From NCBI GenBank assembly GCA_012515235.1, contig JAAYYU010000180.1, positions 1-54,128 on the forward strand: DNA of 54,128 nt. The letters are read 5' to 3'. Below, in pieces: positions 1 through 9,026 of the stretch. The DNA is from Candidatus Anammoximicrobium sp. Lineage in GTDB: Bacteria; Planctomycetota; Planctomycetia; Pirellulales; Pirellulaceae. The notes under the pieces were generated by a model. The model ran no database searches. It was not told the origin of the DNA and was given only the letters and a program-made list of their open reading frames with translations. Within the stretch, counting starts at the first letter, position 1. Every line of letters starts with the position of its first letter. The position numbers and the translations under genes are program-made.

Positions 1-38
<38 letters not shown>

Positions 39-231
39 GGGCCGTGCGTGGGCGATGGTCGCGTCCGATGGGTCGAAGCGGACAGGACGCGTCGGACGGA
101 CTGGGACGGCCCACGTTAGCATACACGAGAGGGCTTCGGCAGGCCAGACAGGGCATGGCGTGGGGGACGTCGTACGTCTTGATGCAGCGCATCCGTTGAG
201 CGATGCGAGTCCATTCCTTTTCTGTCCGAGG

Positions 232-1536
232 CTATTTCGCCGACGCCCATTCGGTTTTCGTGACGGCGGTGAAAGCCTCGTACTGCAATTTCAGTTGGTC
301 CATGTCCGGGGCTCCAGCGTGCAGCCAGAGGCGATAGCTCAGCCGGTGCGGTTGACCGGGTTCGTAGGTGCGCGCGTGGACGCCCGGCCAGCCGACGCAC
401 AGGGGGCCGTAATGTCGGGTCAACCAGGTAGGCGGATAGTTGGGGTGTTGCGGATGCACGAACACCGCCGCTCCGCTGCGATCCGGGGCGCCGGCGATCT
501 GCGTCGTCAGGTCGGCCCACGGCAGGGGCGTGTCGTACAGATCTGCCGTCGTCTTGCCGGTGGGCACGGTGATGGTGACGTCCGCCGGACGCTGGACGGC
601 AAACCGCACGGTGAGGCCGCCGTAGCTCTTACCGCCGGCGCCCTGCAGCGACACCGGGACCAGCGGGACGAGGTAGATCTCCAGATCCACCGACCGCTGC
701 TTGTCGCCAGCCCGGTACGCGCGCATCCAGACGCGTTCCGTCAACACCTGCCGGTCGCCGACGAACCAACCGTTTTCGACGCCGATCACCGCGGCCACCG
801 GTCCGGTTTTCCGAGCCAGCCAGCGGACAAAACGCTGCTCGATGCCGGCGTTGGTCCACAGATCATATTCTTTTCCGTCCACGGTCACGTGCGGCCAGGC
901 CCAGAACGCGCCGTGGTGATGGTAGTGGTCCTTGGGGAAATCGTCGGTCAGGACTTCGCCGTTCAGGCCCCAGATCGGATGCAGGTAGCAGGCACGGAAT
1001 CGTCGTCGGTCTTTTTCGGGAACGTTGTCGCCGGTGATCGTGCCGTAGTTGTAGGCCAGCACGGGCTGGTCTTGTTCCGAGAGTTGCAGCGTTGTGCCGT
1101 TGACGTCGGCCAGTTTGAAAGGCCCCGTGGCGGAGTCGGCCGAGCCGGTTGCGCGCCGGAACTGGAACTGCCGCGTGAGCGCCGCGTCGGAGCCGGGCGG
1201 GATGATGGCGAGCAGTTGTCCGGACGCGGCTGCGACGGCGCCGTCTGCGGCCACGCGCGGCGCCAGCTGGACGGCCAACCGCGAGGCGGAGTCGGCGTCT
1301 GCCAGTTCCCAAGCTGCCGCCGACTCGGTCACTGCCTGTGGCAGAACCGCCGACACCGGCAGCGCCACCTTGGCTCCCGGCACGTGGAGAACGCCGTCGT
1401 CGGCCCGGCCGGAAGCGATCAGGAGGGCGAATCCCGCGAGGGCGGCGAGCGGCAAAGACGGACGCGAGGACAGCGGGCAGCAAGCAGGCCGTGGAGATGG
1501 GGTGACGCGATGCAAGGCTGGTCTCCCTGAGTTCAT
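232..1536 (-). CDS. Secreted PmoA-like protein (DUF6807)
   Basis: The 434-aa product begins with a long signal-like N-terminus (hydrophobic stretch LPLAALAGFALLIASGRA) and continues as a DUF6807 protein, a family annotated as 'methane oxygenase PmoA' by old naming although no monooxygenase role is shown for it. Typical signatures are visible: PVLAYNYGTITG, then YLHPIWGLNGEVLTDDFP and the histidine cluster DHYHHHGAFWAW at about residues 203-214. In planctomycetes these proteins are usually exported and occur with carbohydrate-degrading genes. An upstream TTG at 1596 would add 20 residues; ATG at 1536 was preferred because it puts the hydrophobic segment closer to the N-terminus, though neither has a clear Shine-Dalgarno. 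Substrate unknown. Confidence 0.85.
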   Translation of the reverse strand: MNSGRPALHRVTPSPRPACCPLSSRPSLPLAALAGFALLIASGRADDGVLHVPGAKVALPVSAVLPQAVTESAAAWELADADSASRLAVQLAPRVAADGAVAAASGQLLAIIPPGSDAALTRQFQFRRATGSADSATGPFKLADVNGTTLQLSEQDQPVLAYNYGTITGDNVPEKDRRRFRACYLHPIWGLNGEVLTDDFPKDHYHHHGAFWAWPHVTVDGKEYDLWTNAGIEQRFVRWLARKTGPVAAVIGVENGWFVGDRQVLTERVWMRAYRAGDKQRSVDLEIYLVPLVPVSLQGAGGKSYGGLTVRFAVQRPADVTITVPTGKTTADLYDTPLPWADLTTQIAGAPDRSGAAVFVHPQHPNYPPTWLTRHYGPLCVGWPGVHARTYEPGQPHRLSYRLWLHAGAPDMDQLKLQYEAFTAVTKTEWASAK

Positions 1537-1716
1537 TGGGTACGGCGCCAGGGGGCGGGGACATGGGTGACACCGAGGTGCGAGGCGGGCGTTCAAGGCG
1601 CGTCGCGACTCTTGTGACGCTCATCTTTCTGCCGTACGCGTTGCCGGTTGTCAAGAACCGGTGAAGCCGCCCGCGCGTTTTCTCAATGGCAGGCCGAGAG
1701 ATTGCCGCCAGGCGCT

Positions 1717-1968
1717 TCACGTCCGGCGACTGGACGATCGAGCGAGGCTGCTTCTGAGGGCAAGCTCGGCAGCGGCCGAGGGACTCAGCTCTGGTGGGCG
1801 TTGGACTTGGTCCGCGTGGTGCGCGGCGCGCGCCCGTTGGCGTCTGGCAGCAGCGCGTTGCTCGGCCTCGCGCGCATCGCGTTTTCTCAGGCATTCCCCG
1901 ATCAGCACGCTGAGGACGATGCCCGCGAAAAACACCAAAACTGCGGCAATTGCCAGTTTTTCGACCAT
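1717..1968 (-). CDS. Small single-pass membrane protein, unknown
   Basis: An 83-aa product with one hydrophobic segment right after the start (LAIAAVLVFFAGIVLSVLIG, about residues 5-24), followed by a very basic, Ala/Arg-rich tail. Positive-inside logic suggests the tail is cytoplasmic. The ATG at 1968 was chosen over an upstream start at 1995 because a strong Shine-Dalgarno (AGAGGGAG) lies about 9 nt before it. It resembles no family I recognise. Together with the 39-aa gene on the same strand at 2307-2426 it forms a cluster of minute membrane proteins. The low-complexity tail could be partly an artefact of high-GC sequence, so the reading frame is likely but not certain. Confidence 0.5.
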   Translation of the reverse strand: MVEKLAIAAVLVFFAGIVLSVLIGECLRKRDAREAEQRAAARRQRARAAHHADQVQRPPELSPSAAAELALRSSLARSSSRRT

Positions 1969-2216
1969 CTTGGCACTCCCTCTTCCGAGACTCACGCCCG
2001 GCTAGGAATCCGGCTTCGAACCGTCGTTGCTTGGCAGCCTGTTGAAACAGCAGCCCAGGCACCGTGCGGTGGCCGTTTTGCCTTGGGTTTTTCCAGTGCA
2101 GCCCGGAGCCAGTCCCCTCGTTCCCACAGACGGTTAGAGCCAGTCCGGAGGCGAAAAGTTCCGACGGCGTCGAAAACACTTCGCGCCGGATTGGACTGTT
2201 GCCTGGAAAACTCAAA

Positions 2217-2256
2217 GCGGCCGCAGGGCTTTCAGGATCAGAAGCGCTGCGGCCGC
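2217..2256 (-). terminator. Strong hairpin, likely terminator of the 39-aa gene
   Basis: A perfect 10-bp inverted repeat (GCGGCCGCAG / CTGCGGCCGC) encloses 20 nt, inside which GCTT/AAGC can extend the stem after one mismatch. It lies about 50 nt after the stop codon of the small gene at 2307. On the minus strand it is followed by a T-rich stretch (TTTGAGTTTT), weaker than a canonical U tract. Confidence 0.5.
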
Positions 2257-2306
2257 AAACGGAGACGAGACGGTGGACCCGCCGTGGGGGCGAAGTCCAG
2301 CCGCGA

Positions 2307-2426
2307 CTAGTGTCGGAAATTGAAATAGCGAATGATCTGGAAACGACAGATTTGAGAAGCGACGAACGCGCCGAAGACGGCGACGCCGTACAGAGACACC
2401 ATGGCGATGGCAAGGATCTCAATCAT
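2307..2426 (-). CDS. 39-aa membrane peptide
   Basis: A 39-residue ORF starting MIEILAIAMVSLYGVAVFGA and ending with a polar, aromatic and basic tail (CRFQIIRYFNFRH). Almost the whole protein is one membrane helix. The start is supported by AAGGTGG about 7 nt upstream of the ATG at 2426, and a strong hairpin follows the stop. No family is recognised. An in-frame extension upstream exists but lacks a start with a comparable ribosome binding site. The gene may be a stand-alone small membrane protein, or a toxin-like or regulatory peptide; nothing in the sequence decides this. Confidence 0.5.
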   Translation of the reverse strand: MIEILAIAMVSLYGVAVFGAFVASQICRFQIIRYFNFRH

Positions 2427-3029
2427 GGCTACATCCACCTTGACAAAAGCATCCGGGAGACACAAAACGCAACGCGAGCGCTCTTTCGAGCGAAACCGGG
2501 AGAACATCGGGAAGTGGCCGAGTTGTGACTGACGGGGAATCGCTCCGCAGCTGCGAGTTGAACTCCGGTTGGCAGTCCGGCGTTTACGACTCGCAGTGCC
2601 ACCCAGCGGCCTGGGAAACCGTCCGTTTTCAGGGCCAAGACCCGCCGCTGGGAAAGTGTAGGTCACAAACGGAGCGGAACGCGGCGAGGCGACCTTGACC
2701 GGCGGCAAAAACTGCGAATTCTGGGGAGAAGGAATCGGCGGGCGCGAGCGGAAGGCCGGCGCGGATCATGTCGGCCGTAACGAACTTGCCGGGGCCTGCT
2801 GCCGCACTGCCCCAACCGCGGCTGGCTGCCGGAAACGGCTGGTTCACGCCGCCGCGGATCGCGGTCTGTCCGGCGGACCGGTACTTGACACCGCGCGGCT
2901 GATCCGACATTGTGCGTGTTCCGGCAGCGAGCAACGTGCATGGGCGATCTGAAGGGAGACCGGTGGAGCGCGCCTTTTCGCAACGGGTTCGCTGAACCTG
3001 CCAGTCAACGGAAACCCGAGGAGAGTCCC
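2427..3029. other. Gene-poor stretch
   Basis: No convincing gene is seen here. Open frames on both strands have random-looking composition and no ribosome binding sites. The stretch carries the upstream region of the 39-aa gene (minus strand) and of the polyhydroxyalkanoate-system gene (plus strand), so divergent promoters are expected; no clear -10/-35 pair was identified. Confidence 0.5.
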
Positions 3030-3332
3030 ATGCCCGCATTCCGCGCGGAAGTCCCTCATGGTCTGGGCCAAGAGGAAGCCACGAAGCGTCTAAAAGGATT
3101 CATGGATCAAGTTACGAAGCGATTCGAGGACGACATTTCGGCCGTCGACGGAGTCTGGACGGACCATGTGTTGAGTTTCTCTCTGTCGACCAACGGCCTC
3201 ACGATCAAAGGCGCGTTGACGGTCGAGGAAGACAAGGCGCGCGTAGAAGGCAATTTGCCGTTGTTGGCCTCGCCGTTCAAGGGCATGATCGAGAAGTCGA
3301 TCGCGGGCGAGTTATCGCAAGCGCTGGCCTGA
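3030..3332 (+). CDS. Polyhydroxyalkanoic acid system protein
   Basis: The 100-aa product (MPAFRAEVPHGLGQEEATKR...) matches the small polyhydroxyalkanoic-acid-system family (PF09650). Features seen are an N-terminal PHGLGQEEA motif, an amphipathic KRLKGFMDQV helix and a beta-rich half ending in LPLLASPFKGMIEKSI. Proteins of this family are found with PHA granules or in genomes with PHA metabolism, but the molecular activity is not defined. The start at 3030 has a good Shine-Dalgarno (GAGGAGAG) 5 nt upstream; longer in-frame starts lack one. No phaC or phasin gene lies nearby. The stop overlaps the ATG of a possible 32-aa basic peptide. Confidence 0.8.
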   Translation: MPAFRAEVPHGLGQEEATKRLKGFMDQVTKRFEDDISAVDGVWTDHVLSFSLSTNGLTIKGALTVEEDKARVEGNLPLLASPFKGMIEKSIAGELSQALA

Positions 3333-3430
3333 TGCCAAGGAAGAAAAAAAACCTTCGGTCGATTGCGACGAGTGGAGTCGCTGCGAGAAAGGCGAGAGTC
3401 GGGCGTGCTACTGCACGAGCCTTGGATTGA
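3332..3430 (+). CDS. Possible 32-aa basic peptide, coupled to the PHA-system gene
   Basis: The stop TGA of the preceding gene overlaps an ATG (TGATG), a layout typical of translational coupling. The following frame is open for 32 codons and encodes a peptide starting MPRKKKNLRS, rich in Lys, Arg and Ala, ending ARALD. Such composition recalls nucleic-acid-binding or histone-like tails, for example the basic tails of PhaF-type phasins, but no homology is claimed. A 32-codon frame can occur by chance, so this is a candidate only. Confidence 0.25.
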   Translation: MPRKKKNLRSIATSGVAARKARVGRATARALD

Positions 3431-3602
3431 CTCTGGCCAACGCTCTAATTTTGGTCCCTCTGCCGGAATGGCGACCGAAGGTTTTCATGCCTAGAGAATG
3501 GAAGGCGGCTCATTCGTCCGCCGTGCTGACCAAGATTATCGGCAAATCCGCGCGGCGTGCTGCATGGAATGTGCGCAGTTTCGCGAGCCGGCCGGGAGCC
3601 GA

Positions 3603-6600
3603 CTAGCGAAACCACGTGGGCAGTTTGGGAGGTTTCGGCACCATCTTCTTCAGCCAGGACGGCGACGCGCCGGAATCCTCCGGCGTTGGGCTCGGTGCGG
3701 ACGCGGGTTGGACGCGGTCGGCAGGGACGGCCTCGGCCAGTTGGTTCTCGTCGATCGCGATGTACCGCCGCAGGAATTCGGGCCAGTAGCCGCGGAGCAC
3801 TTGTTCGCACTGGGCGACTTCCCCTTTGCCCAAGTAGAAGTTCGCCAGGGCGATTTTTTTTAGCAGTTCGTTGCGTTCGTTCTTGTCGAACCAGCGGTCG
3901 AAGACTTGGACGTCGTCGATCCAGACGTCGCCGGCTCCCATCAGGTCGATGGCGACGCGCAGATCGGTCAGGCCGTGCGTGGGCAGGTCGTCGATGCGCA
4001 CCAGGTACCACCCCCATTCCGCCGTCAGCGGCGGCGGCGAGGCCAGCCGTTCGTCTCCGGCGCCGACCCGCGCCGGGCGATAGTAGGTCTGGCCGTCGAG
4101 CCGGCCCTCGATCGCCAGCTGCAGCGGCGGCTGCTGCTCCGGATTGTCGATCCGCAGCCAGACCCAGACGGACAGGCGGCCGGTGGAGGGCGTGGGGAAG
4201 GAATTGCTGCGGACCCAGGCGACCGGGCCCGCGCTGCGGAGGCGCAGGGCGTGGCTGCCCGCGCGGCCTTGTCCGGCCACGATCTCCGCGGCGACGTCCG
4301 CGCCGCGCATGCTGTCCCAACCGGGCAACCCGTCGCCCTGCGCGGGAAGCTCAAAATCGGGATTGCCCAGCACCCGCAGCGGCGGCGGCTCGCGGAGTTG
4401 ATTCGCCCGCTTGCGCAAGTCGTCGATCCCCGAGCGCAGGTCTACCAGCACCTCCCGGCCGACCTCCGCCTGCCAGTCGACGACCCGCGCGTCCGGCGCC
4501 GTGATGACGGCGGCCACCAGGTCGTACGGCTGGAGGGGCACGGTCCATGTCTGCGTGTGATCTTTCTCTTGCGGCACAGGCGGCGGGCAGGAGCGGCCGC
4601 CCAGCGCGCGGAAGCCGCTGTCGCGGGGCGCGTCCAGCGTCAGGGTGACCGAAACGGGCCAAGGGGAGTCGTTCACCGCGTAGACGTACGTACCCTCGCT
4701 GCGACTCAGGCGGCGGACCACGACCGGCTGCAGTTCGATGCCGCGGTTGCTCGACGGCACCGTCTCGAAACGGCTGGCCGGCAGTTGCCGGAACACGTCG
4801 GCGACGTCCAGCAGCGCGTCGTGCTGGCCCATGGCCGGGGTCCACCCGCCCTGGAACAGGACTTGGCTGTCCAGCGTCGCCAGGCTGTGGATCAGACTTT
4901 GCCGGTGGGCCGCCGCAGAGGGCGCGATCTGCGTTAGCAGCCAGGACGCGGTCTTGTCCGGGCCGAACGGGCCGTTGGTCTGGAAGCCAGCCGTGGGAAA
5001 CGATTGCGGCTCGTAATACAGCAGGCCGCCCGTCCAGGCGCGCGGCCGCGACTTTGCATCGGCCGCAGTCGCCGCACGCGATGCGCGGGAGAACAGCTGG
5101 TCCAGTTCGGCGGAACTTCGCAGTTGCATGTTGGCGGCCTGCGCGTGCAGGGCGTCCAGCGGTGCCCAGCGATAAGGACGCAGCAAGACCACCCGTTCGT
5201 CGTCGCCGTAGCTCGGCAAGTCGATCCCCACGCGCAGCAGTTGCCCCTTGATCTCCAGACGCTCCGGCAGGGTCGGCCTCAATTCGGCCTCGATTTGCGG
5301 ATCGGTCAGCAGTTCGGCGCCGGCCAGATACAGCTTGCTGTGGGGACACAACTTGACCAACTCGGCAGCCGTGGCCTGGTAGAAGCCGGCCAGCTTCCGA
5401 GCTCGCCACGTCAACCAGCGTTCGCGTCCGTCGCCAGCCAGGAACATCGCCTGCACGCGGCGGTCCGTGCTCCCCAAGCCCTCCATCGTGAGCCGTTCCT
5501 CGGCCGCAAACTGGCGGACCGTCGTCTCGTCCTGGGCCCACTGGGCGTCGGGAAGTTGGGCGTAGGTCTGCGGGCCCAGTTGGACGGCGACGCCGCCGAA
5601 CGAGCGATGCCGCCCGTACCGCTGGCCGAGTTCGAGCATCACTCGCTGCATGGCCTTCTGCACGGGCGGCGACAAGGGATTGTACACGGGGCCCGCGGCC
5701 CGATCGGCGGCGAACGTCTGCCTCCAGGTGCGGCCGTCCGCAGCCACCAGTTCGAGGCCGGTGTTTTCCGGCGGCAGGACCTGTCGCCGGCGGAGGGTCT
5801 CCAGTTCCGGCAGCGGGGTGCTGAATTGCAGCGCCGGCACCAACGTCAGGCCTTCGCGGTCAAACAGCCGGAAAAGCATTTCCAGGATGTCCTTGCGCAC
5901 CGGGTCCTGGCCGGTGCCAAAGAACCGGCCGCTGTCGTACCTCGGCGTCGACTGGACCACGGCGCTCGGATAGATCGTTCCGCCTTCGTGCCAGACCGAG
6001 AGCATGGCTCCGTTGTGGCCGCTGTGCTTCAGGTACTCCACAAACCGCGTCCCGGCCTGCAGGAAGGTAACCCAGTCGGTCAAGCTGCGATCGCTGCCGG
6101 CATCCAAGGTGTCGCTGGCCATGAAAGCGTCGGCCAACAGGGGCCGATCGAAGTACAGGGCCAGCAGGCGGGCGTCCTTGCCAGCAGCGGCCGGCCGCGC
6201 GGGCAAGGCGGTCGGCCCGTTCAGCACGCGCAGCGTTCCGAATGCAGCCGGCACGTCGTCGCGACGATTGGCAATCAGCAGAAACGGCGTGGTCGTGCGC
6301 GGCCAGAAAACCAAACGATGCCGCTCCCAGCCGGCGGGCCTCGGCCCCGTCCCCGCCGCAATGTCCACGCCCGAATTCAGCCCGATCGGCGTCACGATGC
6401 CGGCCGCGTTGGGTTCCACGACGCTGATGCCCAAGGTCTGCGCACCTGGAGTCGGATACTCGATCTCCACCACATGCGGCATGCCGACCGATCCGACGGG
6501 CAACGGATAGGCTTGCCAACCGCCCGGCAGCAGCTCGATCCATTCCCGCGCGCCGTTTTTGCGGACGCGGCTCAACCCATTTCCAACCGGCGTCTCGTGG

Positions 6601-7664
6601 GCGCTGGCATCCGAGCCCGGCAGCCATTTCCAGTGCGGGAGCTTGGGCAGCGATTTCCAGAGACGGCTCGTCGAACTGCTGACGCCGCCGATGTGGCCGA
6701 CCGCGAGGCCGGCCTTGTGCGACGGGGAGCCCGCGTCGGCCTGAGGCTGCGTCTCCGCGACGACTTGCCAGGCGCCTCCGGCCGACGGCGGCGCCTGCGG
6801 CTGGACGACCACCAACTGGACGCTCCGCTGGCACAAGTCTTTGGCCGGCGCGAAACGCGTCGGCAGCCGCCGTTTGCCGAGCGTGACGTGCAAATCATAG
6901 ACGCCTTCCCGGTCAGGCAAGGTCAGCGACCAGGGGCCGATTTCCTGGGGGATGCCGTCCGGCCCGACCCGCGCATCGCGACTCTCCTCCCACAACTCGG
7001 TGTCGCTCCGGGCAGGCCGCAGACGAACCGTGCAGACCAGCGGATCGTCCGCCTCGACCCCGCTGACCGCGTTGGGGGCGACGCGAAACTCGAATCTCTC
7101 TCCCGCGTTGAAGACCAGCGAATCGCGATCGAAGCGGACCTGCAAGTCGTCCCCCGGATCGCGGCGCACCAACAGACGATTGCCCCGCTCGTCCAGGATC
7201 GACGTGAAGGGCTCAGTCAGCAGTTTGGCCAGCGGGATCGGCACGCGGCGGGCCGCGTCCGTCTGACCATCGGGAATCAGGTGCATGGACAGCTGAGCCG
7301 TGCGAGCCGCAATGACGTGCAGCCGAACGGCGTCATAAGCCCGCGGCACGCCGGGAGCCACGACGACGGCATCGCCGTCCAGGTACAACGAGCCGGATTC
7401 GTCGGGCGACAGGCCGACCGGCTCGAACTCGCGAATGCAGCTGGCCAAGACAGTCGGCGCCGCGCCGTTCTCGACGCGAATCTCGCCGGACCAGCGACGC
7501 GCGGCGCCGCCGCCCCACGCCACCCAAATCCGCACGTCGAGGTCCTGGGCTTGGGCCGGCACCACGCACAACAACGCTGCGCACAGCGAGACCAGGGGCG
7601 TCCAGCGGCCGCCCAGCCCGCGGCGTGCGCATTCCCTGCTTCGTATTGGCAGCTGTGCTACCAT
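3603..7664 (-). CDS. Large secreted protein with GH-like barrel and C-terminal binding domain
   Basis: A 1353-aa product with an N-terminal signal peptide (WTPLVSLCAALLCVVPAQAQ, about residues 20-40). Residues about 60-300 look like beta-sandwich domains. From about residue 495 (LLALYFDRPLLADAF) to about 880 the pattern resembles a TIM-barrel glycoside-hydrolase-like domain (FVEYLKHSGHNGAMLSVWHEGGTIYP; LVPALQFSTPLPEL). At about 1105-1250, NPDFELP...LPGW...WIDDVQVFD resembles a carbohydrate-binding module, followed by a short helical tail. Catalytic acids are not identified with confidence. The ATG at 7664 was chosen for its GGGAAG site 7 nt upstream and the better signal peptide. It lies 87 bp upstream-to-downstream from the sulfatase-like gene on the same strand, so the two may be cotranscribed. 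Confidence 0.7.
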   Translation of the reverse strand: MVAQLPIRSRECARRGLGGRWTPLVSLCAALLCVVPAQAQDLDVRIWVAWGGGAARRWSGEIRVENGAAPTVLASCIREFEPVGLSPDESGSLYLDGDAVVVAPGVPRAYDAVRLHVIAARTAQLSMHLIPDGQTDAARRVPIPLAKLLTEPFTSILDERGNRLLVRRDPGDDLQVRFDRDSLVFNAGERFEFRVAPNAVSGVEADDPLVCTVRLRPARSDTELWEESRDARVGPDGIPQEIGPWSLTLPDREGVYDLHVTLGKRRLPTRFAPAKDLCQRSVQLVVVQPQAPPSAGGAWQVVAETQPQADAGSPSHKAGLAVGHIGGVSSSTSRLWKSLPKLPHWKWLPGSDASAHETPVGNGLSRVRKNGAREWIELLPGGWQAYPLPVGSVGMPHVVEIEYPTPGAQTLGISVVEPNAAGIVTPIGLNSGVDIAAGTGPRPAGWERHRLVFWPRTTTPFLLIANRRDDVPAAFGTLRVLNGPTALPARPAAAGKDARLLALYFDRPLLADAFMASDTLDAGSDRSLTDWVTFLQAGTRFVEYLKHSGHNGAMLSVWHEGGTIYPSAVVQSTPRYDSGRFFGTGQDPVRKDILEMLFRLFDREGLTLVPALQFSTPLPELETLRRRQVLPPENTGLELVAADGRTWRQTFAADRAAGPVYNPLSPPVQKAMQRVMLELGQRYGRHRSFGGVAVQLGPQTYAQLPDAQWAQDETTVRQFAAEERLTMEGLGSTDRRVQAMFLAGDGRERWLTWRARKLAGFYQATAAELVKLCPHSKLYLAGAELLTDPQIEAELRPTLPERLEIKGQLLRVGIDLPSYGDDERVVLLRPYRWAPLDALHAQAANMQLRSSAELDQLFSRASRAATAADAKSRPRAWTGGLLYYEPQSFPTAGFQTNGPFGPDKTASWLLTQIAPSAAAHRQSLIHSLATLDSQVLFQGGWTPAMGQHDALLDVADVFRQLPASRFETVPSSNRGIELQPVVVRRLSRSEGTYVYAVNDSPWPVSVTLTLDAPRDSGFRALGGRSCPPPVPQEKDHTQTWTVPLQPYDLVAAVITAPDARVVDWQAEVGREVLVDLRSGIDDLRKRANQLREPPPLRVLGNPDFELPAQGDGLPGWDSMRGADVAAEIVAGQGRAGSHALRLRSAGPVAWVRSNSFPTPSTGRLSVWVWLRIDNPEQQPPLQLAIEGRLDGQTYYRPARVGAGDERLASPPPLTAEWGWYLVRIDDLPTHGLTDLRVAIDLMGAGDVWIDDVQVFDRWFDKNERNELLKKIALANFYLGKGEVAQCEQVLRGYWPEFLRRYIAIDENQLAEAVPADRVQPASAPSPTPEDSGASPSWLKKMVPKPPKLPTWFR

Positions 7665-7751
7665 GAACGGACTTCCCTGTCCGAACACGTGTCGTCTACA
7701 CAAAAACGCGCGGGATTATAAACAGACCCGCCAGATCGAAACTACCCCAAT

Positions 7752-8975
7752 TTAACCCAGTCCTTCCAGGAGAAGAGCCGACAGCGGGGCAAGCGGAACA
7801 GACTCCGTAGACTGGGCTGCCTCGTGAACGCCGCCCAGCGCGGCAGTCAGCTGTTCGACAGCGTCCGGACAGCGGCTGGCGACCTCGTTGGCTTCCCAGC
7901 GGTCGTCCGGTTTGGCGTACAACTCGTGCCTGCCGTCCTGCGCCCGAACCAGCAGCCAGGCGGGCGTCCGCAGCGCCTGGGCGGCGGGCGTCCACGTCGC
8001 GACGCGATCGCGCCAAGCCGGCGGTTCGAGGCCTGCTAGCGGCAGCAGGCTGCGTCCCCAACTCGGCGCTGCGCCCGCAGCCAGCTGAAGTGCGTCGAAC
8101 AAGCTGGCAAACAGATCCGGCGGCTGCACCAGTTGCGGACAGCGCACGGAGGCGGCTCGGTCTTGCGGCAGACGGATCAGGCAGGGCACATGGACTTGCT
8201 CCTCGTACACCGCGTCGTCGCTGGCCCCCACCCAGAAATGCTCGCCCAGCGGATAGCCGCGCGGCGCCGTCAGGGCTAGCAACGTGCGTTCCCAGCCGGC
8301 CGTGGCTTGGGCCGTCTCCAAGAAAGCGTCCAAGCAGTCGTCCAACAACGCGACTTGCCCCGCGTAGGCGTGCAGGTAGCCCAGCGCTTCATCCGGATCA
8401 AAGGACGCGCCGAAACGCTTGACCGGCGGCGCGACCAGTTCCGGCGGCAGGGGGTCATCTTCGTCGGCAAACTGATTGCGGAACTCGAGCGGCGCGTCCC
8501 ACTCCCCGGCCATGCCGCGAGCGTGGATCCACAGCAAGAACGGTTCGGGCGCGCTCTGCAACCAGTGGGCCGCTGCCGCGAACAGCTGGGCCATCCGCGT
8601 TCCAACAGCCTCCTGGGCCGGCCGTTCGGTGGGCGCCAGCGCCAGCAGAATCCGATCCGCAAAGCTCGCCGTTGCGGGCAATTCGACAAGCTGCGGCTCG
8701 TCGGTTACCAGCACGCCGTGAATTCCGTGAGCCGCCGCCATCGCCGGCAAAGTGCCAACCGGCCCGACACGCGGCTCGGCCGACATGGCATGCAAGCCCT
8801 GCCAGTAAGAACGGTAAACCGTGGGCAAATCGACGGCGTCCGCCAACGCAAAATCGAACAACACCGACTGAGCCGCCAGCCGATTGCAGCTGGGCGTTTC
8901 AATCCAAGTGTTCCCGTAGGGCCCCAAGTAACCGGCCCCCAGACGATCGACGACGATGACAATGGCATTATCCAT
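7752..8975 (-). CDS. Sulfatase/alkaline-phosphatase-fold protein lacking the usual nucleophile
   Basis: The 407-aa product opens like a sulfatase (NAIVIVVDRLGAGYLGPYGN, then ETPSCNRLAAQSVLFDFALAD). The family normally has a DD pair near the N-terminus and a C/S-x-P-x-R motif with the formylglycine nucleophile about 50 residues in. Here the first site is VDR and the second reads DLPTVYRS, without Cys or Ser at the nucleophile position. A later LLWIHARGM segment matches the family core. No signal peptide is visible, so it is probably cytoplasmic. It is likely a non-canonical or inactive member, shorter than most sulfatases (450-600 aa). AGGAA lies upstream of the ATG at 8975. Confidence 0.75.
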   Translation of the reverse strand: MDNAIVIVVDRLGAGYLGPYGNTWIETPSCNRLAAQSVLFDFALADAVDLPTVYRSYWQGLHAMSAEPRVGPVGTLPAMAAAHGIHGVLVTDEPQLVELPATASFADRILLALAPTERPAQEAVGTRMAQLFAAAAHWLQSAPEPFLLWIHARGMAGEWDAPLEFRNQFADEDDPLPPELVAPPVKRFGASFDPDEALGYLHAYAGQVALLDDCLDAFLETAQATAGWERTLLALTAPRGYPLGEHFWVGASDDAVYEEQVHVPCLIRLPQDRAASVRCPQLVQPPDLFASLFDALQLAAGAAPSWGRSLLPLAGLEPPAWRDRVATWTPAAQALRTPAWLLVRAQDGRHELYAKPDDRWEANEVASRCPDAVEQLTAALGGVHEAAQSTESVPLAPLSALLLEGLG

Positions 8976-9026
8976 GCATGAGTTCCTGTGCCGCAGCAGA
9001 CAACTTAGCGGCTGGGCAACTGCGGG

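Noticed and set aside
5004..7721. A 905-codon plus-strand frame opposite the large secreted protein
   Set aside because: Composition (Arg, Gln, Pro, His rich) is typical of high-GC antisense frames, and the minus strand has a signal peptide, domains and a ribosome binding site.
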